Source: CAZPRQ01 sp964589415
Lineage (GTDB): Bacteria > Patescibacteriota > Doudnabacteria > UBA920
Reading direction: 5' to 3'
NCBI GenBank assembly: GCA_964589415.1
Contig: CAZPRQ010000041.1
Location: 1-10,915, forward strand
Length of the DNA: 10,915 nucleotides
Part shown: piece after piece, positions 1 to 7,624 of the stretch
Layout of the letters: every line of letters begins with the position of its first letter
Numbering within the stretch: position 1 is the stretch's first letter
Position numbers and translations under genes: made by a program
The notes under the pieces: model-generated
Databases searched by the model: none
What the model saw: only the letters and a program-made list of their open reading frames with translations
What the model was told of the DNA's origin: nothing

Positions 1-2017
1 GACCTATATTGCGCTGATTATTATCATCGTCACTTTTTTCCACGCACCCACCCCCGCTCGCGCGGCCATCCTTTCCAAAGCCCCCAACAACCTTTCTCTG
101 GTGGGTTATTGGAGTTTTGATGAAGGGGTAGGAACTCTAGCCGGCGACTTAAGCGGCAACGGCAACACCGGCACCGTTACCGGCGCAACCTGGACAAACG
201 GCAAGCACGGTAAGGCTTTAAGTTTTGATGGAGTTGATGATTGGATAAATAATATTACTCAACCTAACATTCAAATTAGCCCGAATGTTTTTACTGTTTC
301 CGGATTTATCAAACCCGGTAATTTGGACAGTAGATTTATTACTCCGCAAGCGAATGGAATAGATAATTGGATTGGCTATAGCGCGGGCAATAGAAATTTA
401 GAGGTTTTTTTCACGGAATTGGCAGATGTTAATAACAGGTCTCGTTCATCTACAGTCGGGTCAGTACCTGTTGGGGCCTGGACCCATTGGGCAGTCTCGT
501 TTAATGACAAAAACGTCAAAATTTATATTAACGGAGTATTGGATTCGGAATACACAGAAACTATAGATATCGGCGGATGGGGAAGTAATTGGGTTGTCGG
601 TCAAAGAGGAAATAGCACATGGTGGTATTTAGGTTTATTAGATGACTTGCGTGTTTACAACCGAGTACTTTCCGCGACAGATGTTGCAAATCTTTACCGC
701 GCCGGGCAAATTACCAGAAAAACCGTTTCCAACCAAGGCCTTGTCGGCTACTGGCCCTTTAACGAAGGCGTGGGTTCAATCGCGGGCGACAGCAGTGGGA
801 ATGGGTACAATGGGTCATTTAGCGGCGCGGTTTCTTGGACAAACGGAAAAAGGGGTAAGGCGGTGGATTTTGCCGGTGGAAATATAGATTCCAATAATTC
901 AACCCCATTTAATTTCGGAAATAACAATTTTTCCGTTGGGGCGTGGTTTAAGCTGGATTCAACAAGTAGTTATAAAACAGTTGTGAGCAAAGGAGGTTTT
1001 TGGGCGAATGACGAATTCGTTTTATATGCATTAAACGGAGTTTTGTATTTTTATGTCGATAAAGGCGGGGTAAAATATTATACTCCCACTTCCAGCTTGT
1101 CTACCGGCCAATGGTATTATGCTTTTGGTGTTTATGACGGGTCGTATATAAATTTATATTTGAACGGGGCATATGTCGGCCAAACTGCAGTAAGCAATTT
1201 GAATATAGGGAACGCTACAAATTTAAAAATTGGAAGCGGAGGTGGGGGGAGTGATGCTTTTGACGGTTTGATTGACGAGGTGAGAGTTTACAATCGCGCG
1301 CTGTCCGCAACCGAAATTTTAAATCTTTACAAACAAACCGAAACCAAAATAAATTCATCACAAAATACTCGCCTCACCGACGGCCTCGTCGGACTTTGGA
1401 GTTTTAACGGGGCGGATATTTCCGGCACCACAGCTTATGACAGAAGCGGGCAGGGGAATAACGGAACTATTTCCGGTGCTACCACCGCCATAGGCAAAGT
1501 TGGGCAAGGCATGTCTTTCAATGGCACGGGGAATAACGTTGTTGTTTTGGACAATGCCAGCATAAGGCTCACCAGTTATTCAGCATCAGTATGGATAAAG
1601 CCCCAAGTGGACAGTGATTATTGGACGGGCATATTGGGAAAGCCGGGAAGAAATTTTAATTTTTGGCTTGGAGCTTCAAATTCTGCTTCCGGATTTGTCC
1701 ATCACAGGTTTCGTGATACCGCGAGCGGCAACAGCGGTTGTCCCGACGCGAGCGGAATTATAATAGACGGAACAACTTGGTCTCATGTTGTCATAACCAA
1801 TGACGGGACTACATGCAGGACTTATATAAACGGGAGTGTTGTTCAAAGCGGGAGTGTAACAGGAACTCTGGGAGCGGATTCGACTAACTTTATAATTGGC
1901 TCCAATTTGGATGGCGCTTCGTCGGAATATTATAAAGGGGTGATTGACGAGGTAAGGCTTTACAACCGCGCTCTCTCTGCCGACGAAGCCAAACAACTTT
2001 ACAACATGGGCAAATAA
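1..2017 (+). CDS. Secreted triple LamG-domain protein (5' end outside window)
   Basis: The reading frame is open from base 2, so the gene begins left of the window. The GTG at 101 is not the start, because the codons before it encode a hydrophobic stretch (IALIIIIVTFF) and a cleavage-like APTPARA-A site, the end of a signal peptide. Three tandem LamG (concanavalin A-like jelly-roll) domains follow, at about 101-710, 737-1336 and 1379-2010. Each opens with a GLVGYWSF-like strand plus a GNGN..G segment, has a GK.GKA..F motif, and closes with (I/L)D(E/D)(V/L)R(V/L)YNR.LS. This family binds carbohydrates or proteins outside the cell and is usually non-catalytic. The protein ends just after the third domain, with no sorting signal or membrane anchor. 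The repeats look like old internal duplications, similar in protein and diverged in DNA. The next gene carries a fourth LamG. A glycan-binding or adhesion role is inference; the ligand is unknown. Confidence 0.88.
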   Translation, partial: TYIALIIIIVTFFHAPTPARAAILSKAPNNLSLVGYWSFDEGVGTLAGDLSGNGNTGTVTGATWTNGKHGKALSFDGVDDWINNITQPNIQISPNVFTVSGFIKPGNLDSRFITPQANGIDNWIGYSAGNRNLEVFFTELADVNNRSRSSTVGSVPVGAWTHWAVSFNDKNVKIYINGVLDSEYTETIDIGGWGSNWVVGQRGNSTWWYLGLLDDLRVYNRVLSATDVANLYRAGQITRKTVSNQGLVGYWPFNEGVGSIAGDSSGNGYNGSFSGAVSWTNGKRGKAVDFAGGNIDSNNSTPFNFGNNNFSVGAWFKLDSTSSYKTVVSKGGFWANDEFVLYALNGVLYFYVDKGGVKYYTPTSSLSTGQWYYAFGVYDGSYINLYLNGAYVGQTAVSNLNIGNATNLKIGSGGGGSDAFDGLIDEVRVYNRALSATEILNLYKQTETKINSSQNTRLTDGLVGLWSFNGADISGTTAYDRSGQGNNGTISGATTAIGKVGQGMSFNGTGNNVVVLDNASIRLTSYSASVWIKPQVDSDYWTGILGKPGRNFNFWLGASNSASGFVHHRFRDTASGNSGCPDASGIIIDGTTWSHVVITNDGTTCRTYINGSVVQSGSVTGTLGADSTNFIIGSNLDGASSEYYKGVIDEVRLYNRALSADEAKQLYNMGK

Positions 2018-2019
2018 GA

Positions 2020-2063
2020 CCCCGGCACCAGTCGCTCCGACGTTCGTCGGCTCCGGTGCGGGG
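2020..2063. repeat. GC-rich imperfect palindrome after LamG gene
   Basis: The core CCGAC-GTTC-GTCGG is perfect (2037-2050). Outer arms CCCC(G)GCACC (2020-2029) and GGTGCGGGG (2055-2063) also pair. It starts three bases after the stop codon, as a terminator would, but the bases that follow (CGAGCCTATAAG) are not T-rich, so intrinsic termination is doubtful. It could instead slow 3' exonucleases or be one copy of a dispersed intergenic repeat. Its G+C content stands out against the A+T-rich sequence downstream. Confidence 0.5.
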
Positions 2064-2070
2064 CGAGCCT

Positions 2071-2103
2071 ATAAGACATATAAGTCTTATACTACTTATA
2101 AGA
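2071..2103. repeat. ATAAG-type overlapping inverted repeats
   Basis: ATAAGAC (2071-2077) and GTCTTAT (2084-2090) form a perfect 7-bp inverted repeat. TCTTAT (2085-2090) can instead pair with ATAAGA (2098-2103), so two hairpins compete for the same central arm. ATAAG occurs three times. The first copy sits in GCCTATAAG, a 9-mer that also occurs, inverted, in the rplT-rpmI gap near 10042-10050. No function is assigned; it may be part of a dispersed intergenic repeat. Confidence 0.45.
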
Positions 2104-2135
2104 TGCATTTGACCTATATTTTTAACCAAAAAAAC

Positions 2136-2164
2136 TGGACAAAAAAATTAGGATGTGCTATAAT
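2136..2164 (+). promoter_or_regulatory. Sigma-70-type promoter for the 1373-aa gene
   Basis: A -35 of TGGACA (2136-2141, five of six consensus bases) lies 17 bases before a perfect TATAAT (2159-2164). A TG at 2156-2157 gives an extended -10. Transcription would start near 2171, leaving a leader of about 105 bases before the ATG at 2277. This is one of the best promoter matches in the window, suggesting the large surface gene is transcribed independently of the LamG gene upstream. Confidence 0.75.
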
Positions 2165-2256
2165 ACAGAGGTAAATTTCTGAAGCAAGAAATAAAAATAA
2201 ACAAAAATTTAAGTTTTTGGTTGGAGCTGCTCTCAAGCATAATTTTTATTATGTAT

Positions 2257-2262
2257 GAGGTG
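2257..2262 (+). promoter_or_regulatory. Shine-Dalgarno site of the 1373-aa gene
   Basis: GAGGTG matches six bases of the canonical AAAGGAGGTGA sequence. It lies 14 bases before the ATG at 2277, a slightly long spacing. It supports that ATG, which also directly precedes the N-terminal hydrophobic segment. Confidence 0.65.
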
Positions 2263-2276
2263 GAGTATTATTTTGT

Positions 2277-5200
2277 ATGAATAAGCGATTATTTGGAGTT
2301 TCGGTATTAGCAGCGTTTGCCTCGGTAATGGTTGGTTGGCAGGCAACAAATACCGTGTATTATATAAATGACCTTGCTTTTTCCCCTTCTTCTTTGCACG
2401 ATAAAGGAAGAGTTCTGGGAGCGGTTACCACAAGCGGTTTAGCCGTATATTTTCCATTTGAAAGTTTAAGCGCCCCTGAAGAAGGGGGCTTTTTGTTCTC
2501 CGCGGATTTAAAGCCGAGTGCGGTTATTTCTGGCCAAGCCGAAGGCAAACTGGGCAAGGCAGCTACCTTTAATGGCAACTATACTCAAAAAATAGTTTTT
2601 AAAAGAACCATCCAGGACGACTTTAGCATTTGCGCTTGGATAAAAACCGATTCCCGTGGCGGAAGCCCGGAGCATTACCACTCTTCCGCCATAGTAACTG
2701 CCGAATGGCCGCGTACAGGTTTGGACTTTGGACTTGGTGTGGACGGAGAGGGGAAATTGGCTTTTGGCATTGGAGGCGCGTCCGCTGACACAACCATTAG
2801 AAGCACTGGCAGGGTAGACAATAATACCTGGCAACACTTTTGCGCCACAAGGGAAAAGGCGAGCGGTAATTTGAATTTGTATATTAACGGTTCGCTCCAG
2901 TCATCGGGTACGGGGCAAAAAGATTCCCTGAACGCAAACAGCAATATTACCATAGGTGATAAAGACGACAGTCCCAGAAATCCTTACCGTGGCGCCATAG
3001 ACGAATTTAGAATTTATTCTAGAATTCTGTCGGACTCTGAAATTTTATCTGTTTATTCTTACGACGGAGCTACTGTGTTAGCGCCAGTCCCGGCTAGTCC
3101 CGCCGCAACAACGACTCCAGCTCAGGAAAATTCGAACACGCAAGTCACAGCGTCAAATTTGCAGGCCACGCAATTGGTAAATAATCGGTCGTTAATAGTA
3201 AGTGTCAAGCCCATTGAATTTTTAAATAATTTTTGGAATTATAGCTTAGAGTGGCAAAGGACTTTAAATAGGCCAGGCTCGGTTTACATAAATGGCAAGG
3301 CAGTTTCCATAAGTGCTTCCGCCCAGGGGTCCGCGACATTTTCCGGCATTGCGCCTTTAAGCCGCAACAAAATGGAATTTTACAGTCTGCCGAATGGTAA
3401 GGGTATTCTTTTGGCAAGAAAATATTTTTCTTCTCCTACTTCGGTCGGAGGCCAAACCGCTCAGGGAAATTCCGTGTCCTGCCCGGCGCCCGTTAAAAAC
3501 TCTTTTGTAGGTTGTTTTTATTCCAATAAAAATTTGAACAATTTTTTACTGTCGCGTACGACTAGTGCCGTAGATTTTAATTGGGGAGCGAGTTCGCCAT
3601 CGGCAGGAGTCCCAGTAGACAATTTTTCCGCGCGCTGGCAAGGCATGTTTGATTTTGAAAATGCTGAATATGAATTTTTTGTAATCGCTGATGACGGATT
3701 TAAACTTCTTATTGACGGACAGCAAATAACGAGCCAGTGGAAAGATCAGTCCCCGGCCGCTTATTCGGTTTCCCACTCGCTTACCGCCGGACAAAAAACC
3801 GTTACCTTGGAATATTATGAAGCTTCCGGTAGTGCGCAGGTAAAATTATCCTGGGCCAAAAAAGTCGCCCAAGCCCCTCCGCCCGCGCCCTTACCCGACT
3901 CGGTTATAAATCTGCCTCCCGCGCCCGTTACCCCGGCACCTTCCAATCCTCCGGCCGGCAACGGCATAGTCATAAAGAATTTTTCCGGCCAAACCCAAAC
4001 CGGCCGCACCTTTACCATTTCCCGCGTGTTCGCGCGCGGTGAAATTAGAAATTTTCCGCAGGCGAGAATAGCGGGGAGCGGAGTTTCCACCCAAGCCGAT
4101 GTAATGACTCGCTATGAAGACGGCAGCGTCAAGCACGTTATGGTTTCTTTCGTGGCCAACTTGCCCGGCTCGGGCAGTCTGGCCGTGGATTTTGTAAACC
4201 AAACTTCCTGCCGCTGCGGCGAGCAGTTGGCGCTCACCAAAGACCAAATGCTGTCATCAACTTATAATTTTAACGCGGAAATAGAAGCATCAAAGGACGG
4301 TGCGGTGCAAAAAGCCAATGCCCGAACTATGCTTTCAAACGGTGATTTTAGATATTGGCTAAAAGGGGAAATTGTTACCCAGGTGATAATTGAAGACCGG
4401 AGCCAGAGCGTAAAGTACGATTTTGGCTTTAAAAACAAAGGCAGTTTTCTGGCTTCGCCCAACGGTTATTTTTGGAACACCGATACCAATTTGGAAGTTT
4501 TAGACGCCTCGGATATTCCGGTGCCGTCCGTGGTTCAAATAAAAAATGAAAAAATCCGCGTTTGCGGCAAGCAGGGAAATATTTTGCAAATAGGCGCGTC
4601 CAGCTGCCCAAACAAAGACGGCAGGGGATTTGAAAATACCTCTGCCAATTCCGTAGTTGCCTGGGGAGAGGTTGGAAAAGTAGTTTCATCCCAGCTTGGC
4701 TGGCGTGCGGCTGACAGCGGCCAGTACAAAGCTTTGCATCCTATTTTTGTGGCAACATTCACTCCCAAGACTCCCCAGTCAACCAAAGTGGAAATGATTT
4801 TGGAAAACGCCTGGACGCAAAAATTGCAGGATCAGTATTATGACGTTACACTAAAAGCCGGGTCATCGTTGCCTGCGGTTTATTCCGCGCAGAACGTACA
4901 GCATAAATCTATGACGCGTTGGCGCAAAGTTTTTTATTCCGGCCAAACCCCGGGGACAATTTTGGTGGATTATAATTTTCCATACATGGCCTACAGCAAA
5001 GCCATGCCCAATTACAACACCACAATCCAAGTTTCCGATTCCGCGATCAACGATTTGCTGGTCAACGGCTATCCTTTGCCCAATGGCTTTGCCCCGGGCT
5101 GGCGCAATAGCGACAAGGGCGACTTAAAAAGTCAGGGGATTGGCAGTTCCCACGGACAATTGCAAAAAGACCAGTTTGTGACGGGCGGGCGGCCGGAATT

Positions 5201-6398
5201 GGGATTGTTTCCGCTTTGGCAGATTATGTATTTATATACTATGAACAGGAACGACTCGCGCGCTTTGGAAATTTACGATTCGGTCGTGGGCAATGCCGAA
5301 GCCGGCATGCACTTTCCGTTCTTTTTGCGCGAGAGCAAAACCGGAAAAGCCTTTGTGCAAGGAAGGGGTGAAGATATGTTTGGCCGGCCGTTGTCTTTGG
5401 ACGCAAGGCCTCTAACTTACAGCGCGCTTGGGAAAAGCGCGGACGAGGGCGGCGATAATAAATTTATGGTTGATGCCGTTTATGCGCCCGGCTGGAATTA
5501 TGATACGCCTCACGAAGTGAGCTTCTTTTACGTCCCGTATATCTTAACCGGCGATTGGTACTATTTGGAAGGGATGTACGGTATGGCTTCTTACAGTCTG
5601 TCTCGCGGCAACGTGGGCTACAGGGGCAGGGGGATTGGCTTTATCCACGGCGAGGACAGAAACACAGCCTGGTCTTTAAGGACTTTGGCCCATGCCGCGT
5701 CCAGCGCGCCGGACAATTCCGCGGAAAAGAAATATTATACCGACAAGTTAAACAATAATATTGCCGGCCGGGAAGGCACGTTTAATATTACCAACGGTTC
5801 GTTTTATAGCGCCTGCACGTCCAACCCATATAACATCAACACGGAAATGTCCCCGTGGTGTTTTGGCAAAAATACCCACGGCACTTTCCCGAATCCGCTT
5901 TACTACTTTAGTCCCGGAGGCCCGGTTGAGGCTGAAGGCGATCCTTCAAAAGCAGCAATGGTCTTTACACCATTTATGTACAGCTATTTAACTATGAGCT
6001 TTGGGCATATTGAAGAATTGGGCTTTTCGCAAATTCGCCCATACCGCGAAAAATTCGGGCAAAATATGCTCGGGCAAATGCTGGACCCGGGTTACAGTCC
6101 TTATTATTTGCATAATTACCGCGCGCCTTCCATGGACAGCCAAAGGAACTACTTCACCAACTGGACAGACGCTAAAAATGCCATGCATCCGCAATATCAA
6201 ACCCGCACCACTGAGTTTATTGGGGATCACGATTATGACCACGGTTATCCCATATTGGCCTGGGCGGCTTCCAGCTATTTGGCTGACTTTACCTATCAGG
6301 GAAAAAGTGGCCGCACTGCCTGGGAATTTTTCCGCCAGAAAATTAGAAACCAACAGAATTTTGCCAACAATCCCAAGTGGGCAATATTGCCGAGGTAG
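2277..6398 (+). CDS. Large exported LamG-PA14 protein with YetA/PcRGLX-like C-terminal region
   Basis: This is a 1373-residue modular exported protein. Residues about 5-25 are a hydrophobic export signal or anchor. A LamG domain spans about 54-263 and closes with IDEFRIYSRILS. A Pro/Thr linker leads to an unassigned beta-rich region (about 287-395). A PA14 domain (about 406-529) follows, with the typical FVIADDGFKLLIDGQ and final LSWAKK strands. After a proline-rich linker, about 561-900 resembles the N-terminal RIFT-barrel and second domains of the YetA/PcRGLX exo-rhamnogalacturonan-lyase-like family, with the DGSVKHV motif at 615-621. The remainder (about 900-1373) is rich in amphipathic helices and W/Y/H-containing motifs (RPELGLFPLW near 972, HEVSFFYVPY at 1079, AWSLRTLAHAA near 1130, DHDYDHGYP at 1317), suggesting an (alpha/alpha) toroid as in polysaccharide lyases. 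LamG and PA14 are clear; the lyase-like assignment is from motif memory and tentative. Several cysteines in the C-terminal half fit an extracytoplasmic location. Catalytic residues are not identified. Confidence 0.85.
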   Translation: MNKRLFGVSVLAAFASVMVGWQATNTVYYINDLAFSPSSLHDKGRVLGAVTTSGLAVYFPFESLSAPEEGGFLFSADLKPSAVISGQAEGKLGKAATFNGNYTQKIVFKRTIQDDFSICAWIKTDSRGGSPEHYHSSAIVTAEWPRTGLDFGLGVDGEGKLAFGIGGASADTTIRSTGRVDNNTWQHFCATREKASGNLNLYINGSLQSSGTGQKDSLNANSNITIGDKDDSPRNPYRGAIDEFRIYSRILSDSEILSVYSYDGATVLAPVPASPAATTTPAQENSNTQVTASNLQATQLVNNRSLIVSVKPIEFLNNFWNYSLEWQRTLNRPGSVYINGKAVSISASAQGSATFSGIAPLSRNKMEFYSLPNGKGILLARKYFSSPTSVGGQTAQGNSVSCPAPVKNSFVGCFYSNKNLNNFLLSRTTSAVDFNWGASSPSAGVPVDNFSARWQGMFDFENAEYEFFVIADDGFKLLIDGQQITSQWKDQSPAAYSVSHSLTAGQKTVTLEYYEASGSAQVKLSWAKKVAQAPPPAPLPDSVINLPPAPVTPAPSNPPAGNGIVIKNFSGQTQTGRTFTISRVFARGEIRNFPQARIAGSGVSTQADVMTRYEDGSVKHVMVSFVANLPGSGSLAVDFVNQTSCRCGEQLALTKDQMLSSTYNFNAEIEASKDGAVQKANARTMLSNGDFRYWLKGEIVTQVIIEDRSQSVKYDFGFKNKGSFLASPNGYFWNTDTNLEVLDASDIPVPSVVQIKNEKIRVCGKQGNILQIGASSCPNKDGRGFENTSANSVVAWGEVGKVVSSQLGWRAADSGQYKALHPIFVATFTPKTPQSTKVEMILENAWTQKLQDQYYDVTLKAGSSLPAVYSAQNVQHKSMTRWRKVFYSGQTPGTILVDYNFPYMAYSKAMPNYNTTIQVSDSAINDLLVNGYPLPNGFAPGWRNSDKGDLKSQGIGSSHGQLQKDQFVTGGRPELGLFPLWQIMYLYTMNRNDSRALEIYDSVVGNAEAGMHFPFFLRESKTGKAFVQGRGEDMFGRPLSLDARPLTYSALGKSADEGGDNKFMVDAVYAPGWNYDTPHEVSFFYVPYILTGDWYYLEGMYGMASYSLSRGNVGYRGRGIGFIHGEDRNTAWSLRTLAHAASSAPDNSAEKKYYTDKLNNNIAGREGTFNITNGSFYSACTSNPYNINTEMSPWCFGKNTHGTFPNPLYYFSPGGPVEAEGDPSKAAMVFTPFMYSYLTMSFGHIEELGFSQIRPYREKFGQNMLGQMLDPGYSPYYLHNYRAPSMDSQRNYFTNWTDAKNAMHPQYQTRTTEFIGDHDYDHGYPILAWAASSYLADFTYQGKSGRTAWEFFRQKIRNQQNFANNPKWAILPR

Positions 6399-6403
6399 TT
6401 TAG

Positions 6404-6431
6404 TTAATAAGTAAATTATAAATTTGTATAG
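6404..6431 (+). promoter_or_regulatory. Possible promoter for the FN3/repeat protein
   Basis: A -35-like TTAATA (6404-6409) and a -10-like TATAGT (6426-6431, five of six) are separated by 16 bases in the 70-base gap before the ATG at 6469. The -35 is weak, and readthrough from the 1373-residue gene is also possible because no terminator hairpin was seen between the two genes. Confidence 0.35.
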
Positions 6432-6468
6432 TAGCGAAAAATTTGCTATCTTTAAGATAAAGATATTT

Positions 6469-7527
6469 ATGAAATTAATCAAATATTTTTCATCGGTCTT
6501 TATTTTTTTTCTGGTTTTATCGACCTTGTTTGTTAAACCTGCCTTGGCAGCAGATCCGGTTGTTATTGAATGGGAGACGGTAGAGGATGACGATTGCCAG
6601 AATTTTAAACTTTATCGTTCCACTTCGGCTTTTATTACCAATCCTCAGGGACAGCAGGAAATTGCTACCATTAGTTGTATCGCGAGCAGTTTCGCGGATT
6701 CCACTGTACAGCCCGGCAACACATATTATTATTCGCTTTTTCTTTTCGATGTTTCCGGAGGATATTTTGAACCTTATACCGTACAAGTAACTGTCCCGTC
6801 GGATGGATCTTCGTCTCCCGGCGGTTCTTCGGGTGGTTCTTCTGGCGCAGGTGGTGGAGGGGCGTCTTCTGCAGGAGGAGGGGGTTCTTCGGGTGGTGGT
6901 AGCGGAGGCGGCGGTGGTTCCTCAGGCGGCGGAGGCGGGTCTTCCAGTTCAGCAAATAATTCATCCGGCACATGCTTAATTAACCAGAATGGGACGTACT
7001 TTTTGCTTCAAAACGGTTCTAAAAAGGGTATAACAAACCCCGGTATGTTGTATTCTTATGGTTATGAATTTGCCGACGCGGTAGCGGCAGGAGAAAGCGA
7101 TATTGCGCTTTCCGCCGGGGATATATTGCTACCGGAAGACGGTGCTTTGGTAAAAAAACCCAACGACCCCACTGTTTTTCTTATTGACAGTCGTCAAAAA
7201 CGCGGGTTTGTGTCCTCCGAAGTATTTTCCGGATTAGGATTTAAGTTTTCTTCCGTGCTTACAGTTACCGCACCGGAGCTGGACCGCATGACGCTTGGTC
7301 CTGTAATAAATAATGCCACCGCGGCGCATACCAACGGCTTAAGTGTTAGCGATGGGGGAACGGTGTATTATATTTATGGCGGCGCCAGACTTCCGTATCC
7401 TTCGCTTGCCGTGTATAATTCTTGGAACAAAGATAATGACTTTACTGCCGTAGTACCAGCAAATGACGCTGATCGCCAATTGCCGGTGGGTAACTATGTG
7501 GCAATGAGAAATATGTGCGTAAGGTAA
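6469..7527 (+). CDS. Secreted FN3-like protein with Gly/Ser hinge and three C-terminal repeats
   Basis: The ATG at 6469 is chosen because it begins a standard signal peptide (MKLIKYFSS, hydrophobic core, cleavage at PALA-A near residue 27); the TTG at 6424 would add 15 residues in front of it. The mature protein has a fibronectin type III-like domain (about 29-110: IEWETVEDDDCQNFKLYRS, then QPGNTYYYSLFLFDVSG) with a likely C43-C70 pair, a Gly/Ser hinge (about 111-162), and three repeats starting near 175, 234 and 297. The repeats share an opening G/P-T-(Y/V)-(F/Y)-L/I strand, a basic turn (KKG, QKRG, ARLP), an aromatic segment and a closing (L/P).G-type turn. Similar repeats are familiar from Patescibacteria surface proteins. 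C169 and C350 bracket the repeat region and could close it with a disulfide. No sorting motif or C-terminal membrane segment is visible. A scaffold or binding role is inference. Confidence 0.85.
   Translation: MKLIKYFSSVFIFFLVLSTLFVKPALAADPVVIEWETVEDDDCQNFKLYRSTSAFITNPQGQQEIATISCIASSFADSTVQPGNTYYYSLFLFDVSGGYFEPYTVQVTVPSDGSSSPGGSSGGSSGAGGGGASSAGGGGSSGGGSGGGGGSSGGGGGSSSSANNSSGTCLINQNGTYFLLQNGSKKGITNPGMLYSYGYEFADAVAAGESDIALSAGDILLPEDGALVKKPNDPTVFLIDSRQKRGFVSSEVFSGLGFKFSSVLTVTAPELDRMTLGPVINNATAAHTNGLSVSDGGTVYYIYGGARLPYPSLAVYNSWNKDNDFTAVVPANDADRQLPVGNYVAMRNMCVR
6799..6954 (+). repeat. Gly/Ser-coding low-complexity tract
   Basis: About 52 codons are nearly all glycine and serine, with a few alanine and proline, in irregular runs of GG(T/A/C/G) and TC(T/C/A). 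It joins the FN3-like domain to the three-repeat domain and should be a flexible hinge. The mixed synonymous codons show the tract is not a simple microsatellite, although slippage could still change its length. The proline-rich reading frame on the opposite strand is its shadow. Confidence 0.85.
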
Positions 7528-7557
7528 ATGTTTTGTAAAAAATTATCTTAAAATTTT

Positions 7558-7595
7558 TTAACCCCCAACCAGAAATAGTTGGGGGTTAATATTTT
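7558..7595. terminator. Intrinsic terminator between convergent genes
   Basis: A perfect 12-bp stem, TTAACCCCCAAC (7558-7569) with GTTGGGGGTTAA (7578-7589), has an 8-base loop and is followed by TATTTT on the + strand. It ends the surface-protein block 30 bases after the stop at 7527. On the - strand the stem is followed by six A residues before any U run, so it is a weaker terminator for the convergent PaaX-like gene. Confidence 0.9.
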
Positions 7596-7624
7596 GTATG
7601 TGTAAAAGCTATCTGCTAATCCTT

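Noticed and set aside
101..103. GTG as start of the LamG protein
   Set aside because: The frame is open to the left edge and encodes a signal-peptide core and an APTPARA-A cleavage site, so the true start lies outside the window.
2171..2276. Riboswitch in the 105-base leader of the 1373-residue gene
   Set aside because: I see only a short TTTCT/AGAAA hairpin and A-rich sequence, with no conserved aptamer core that I recognise.
2251..2280. Nine-codon upstream frame overlapping the ATG at 2277 (ATGA overlap)
   Set aside because: It has no ribosome binding site of its own, and its GAG-GTG codons are the Shine-Dalgarno site of the main gene; chance is the simpler explanation.
6001..6414. 137-codon + strand frame
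   Set aside because: It lies in another frame inside the 1373-residue gene, which has clear domain support; its composition is that of a shadow frame.
6424..6426. TTG as start of the FN3/repeat protein
   Set aside because: It adds 15 residues before a perfect signal peptide that begins at the ATG at 6469, and it overlaps the likely -10 box.
5988..6482. 164-codon frame on the - strand
   Set aside because: It is antisense to the end of the 1373-residue gene and the following gap, with no promoter or ribosome binding site and no recognisable domain.
6774..6971. Proline/glutamate-rich frame on the - strand
   Set aside because: It is the mirror image of the Gly/Ser hinge codons (GGN read backwards gives NCC).
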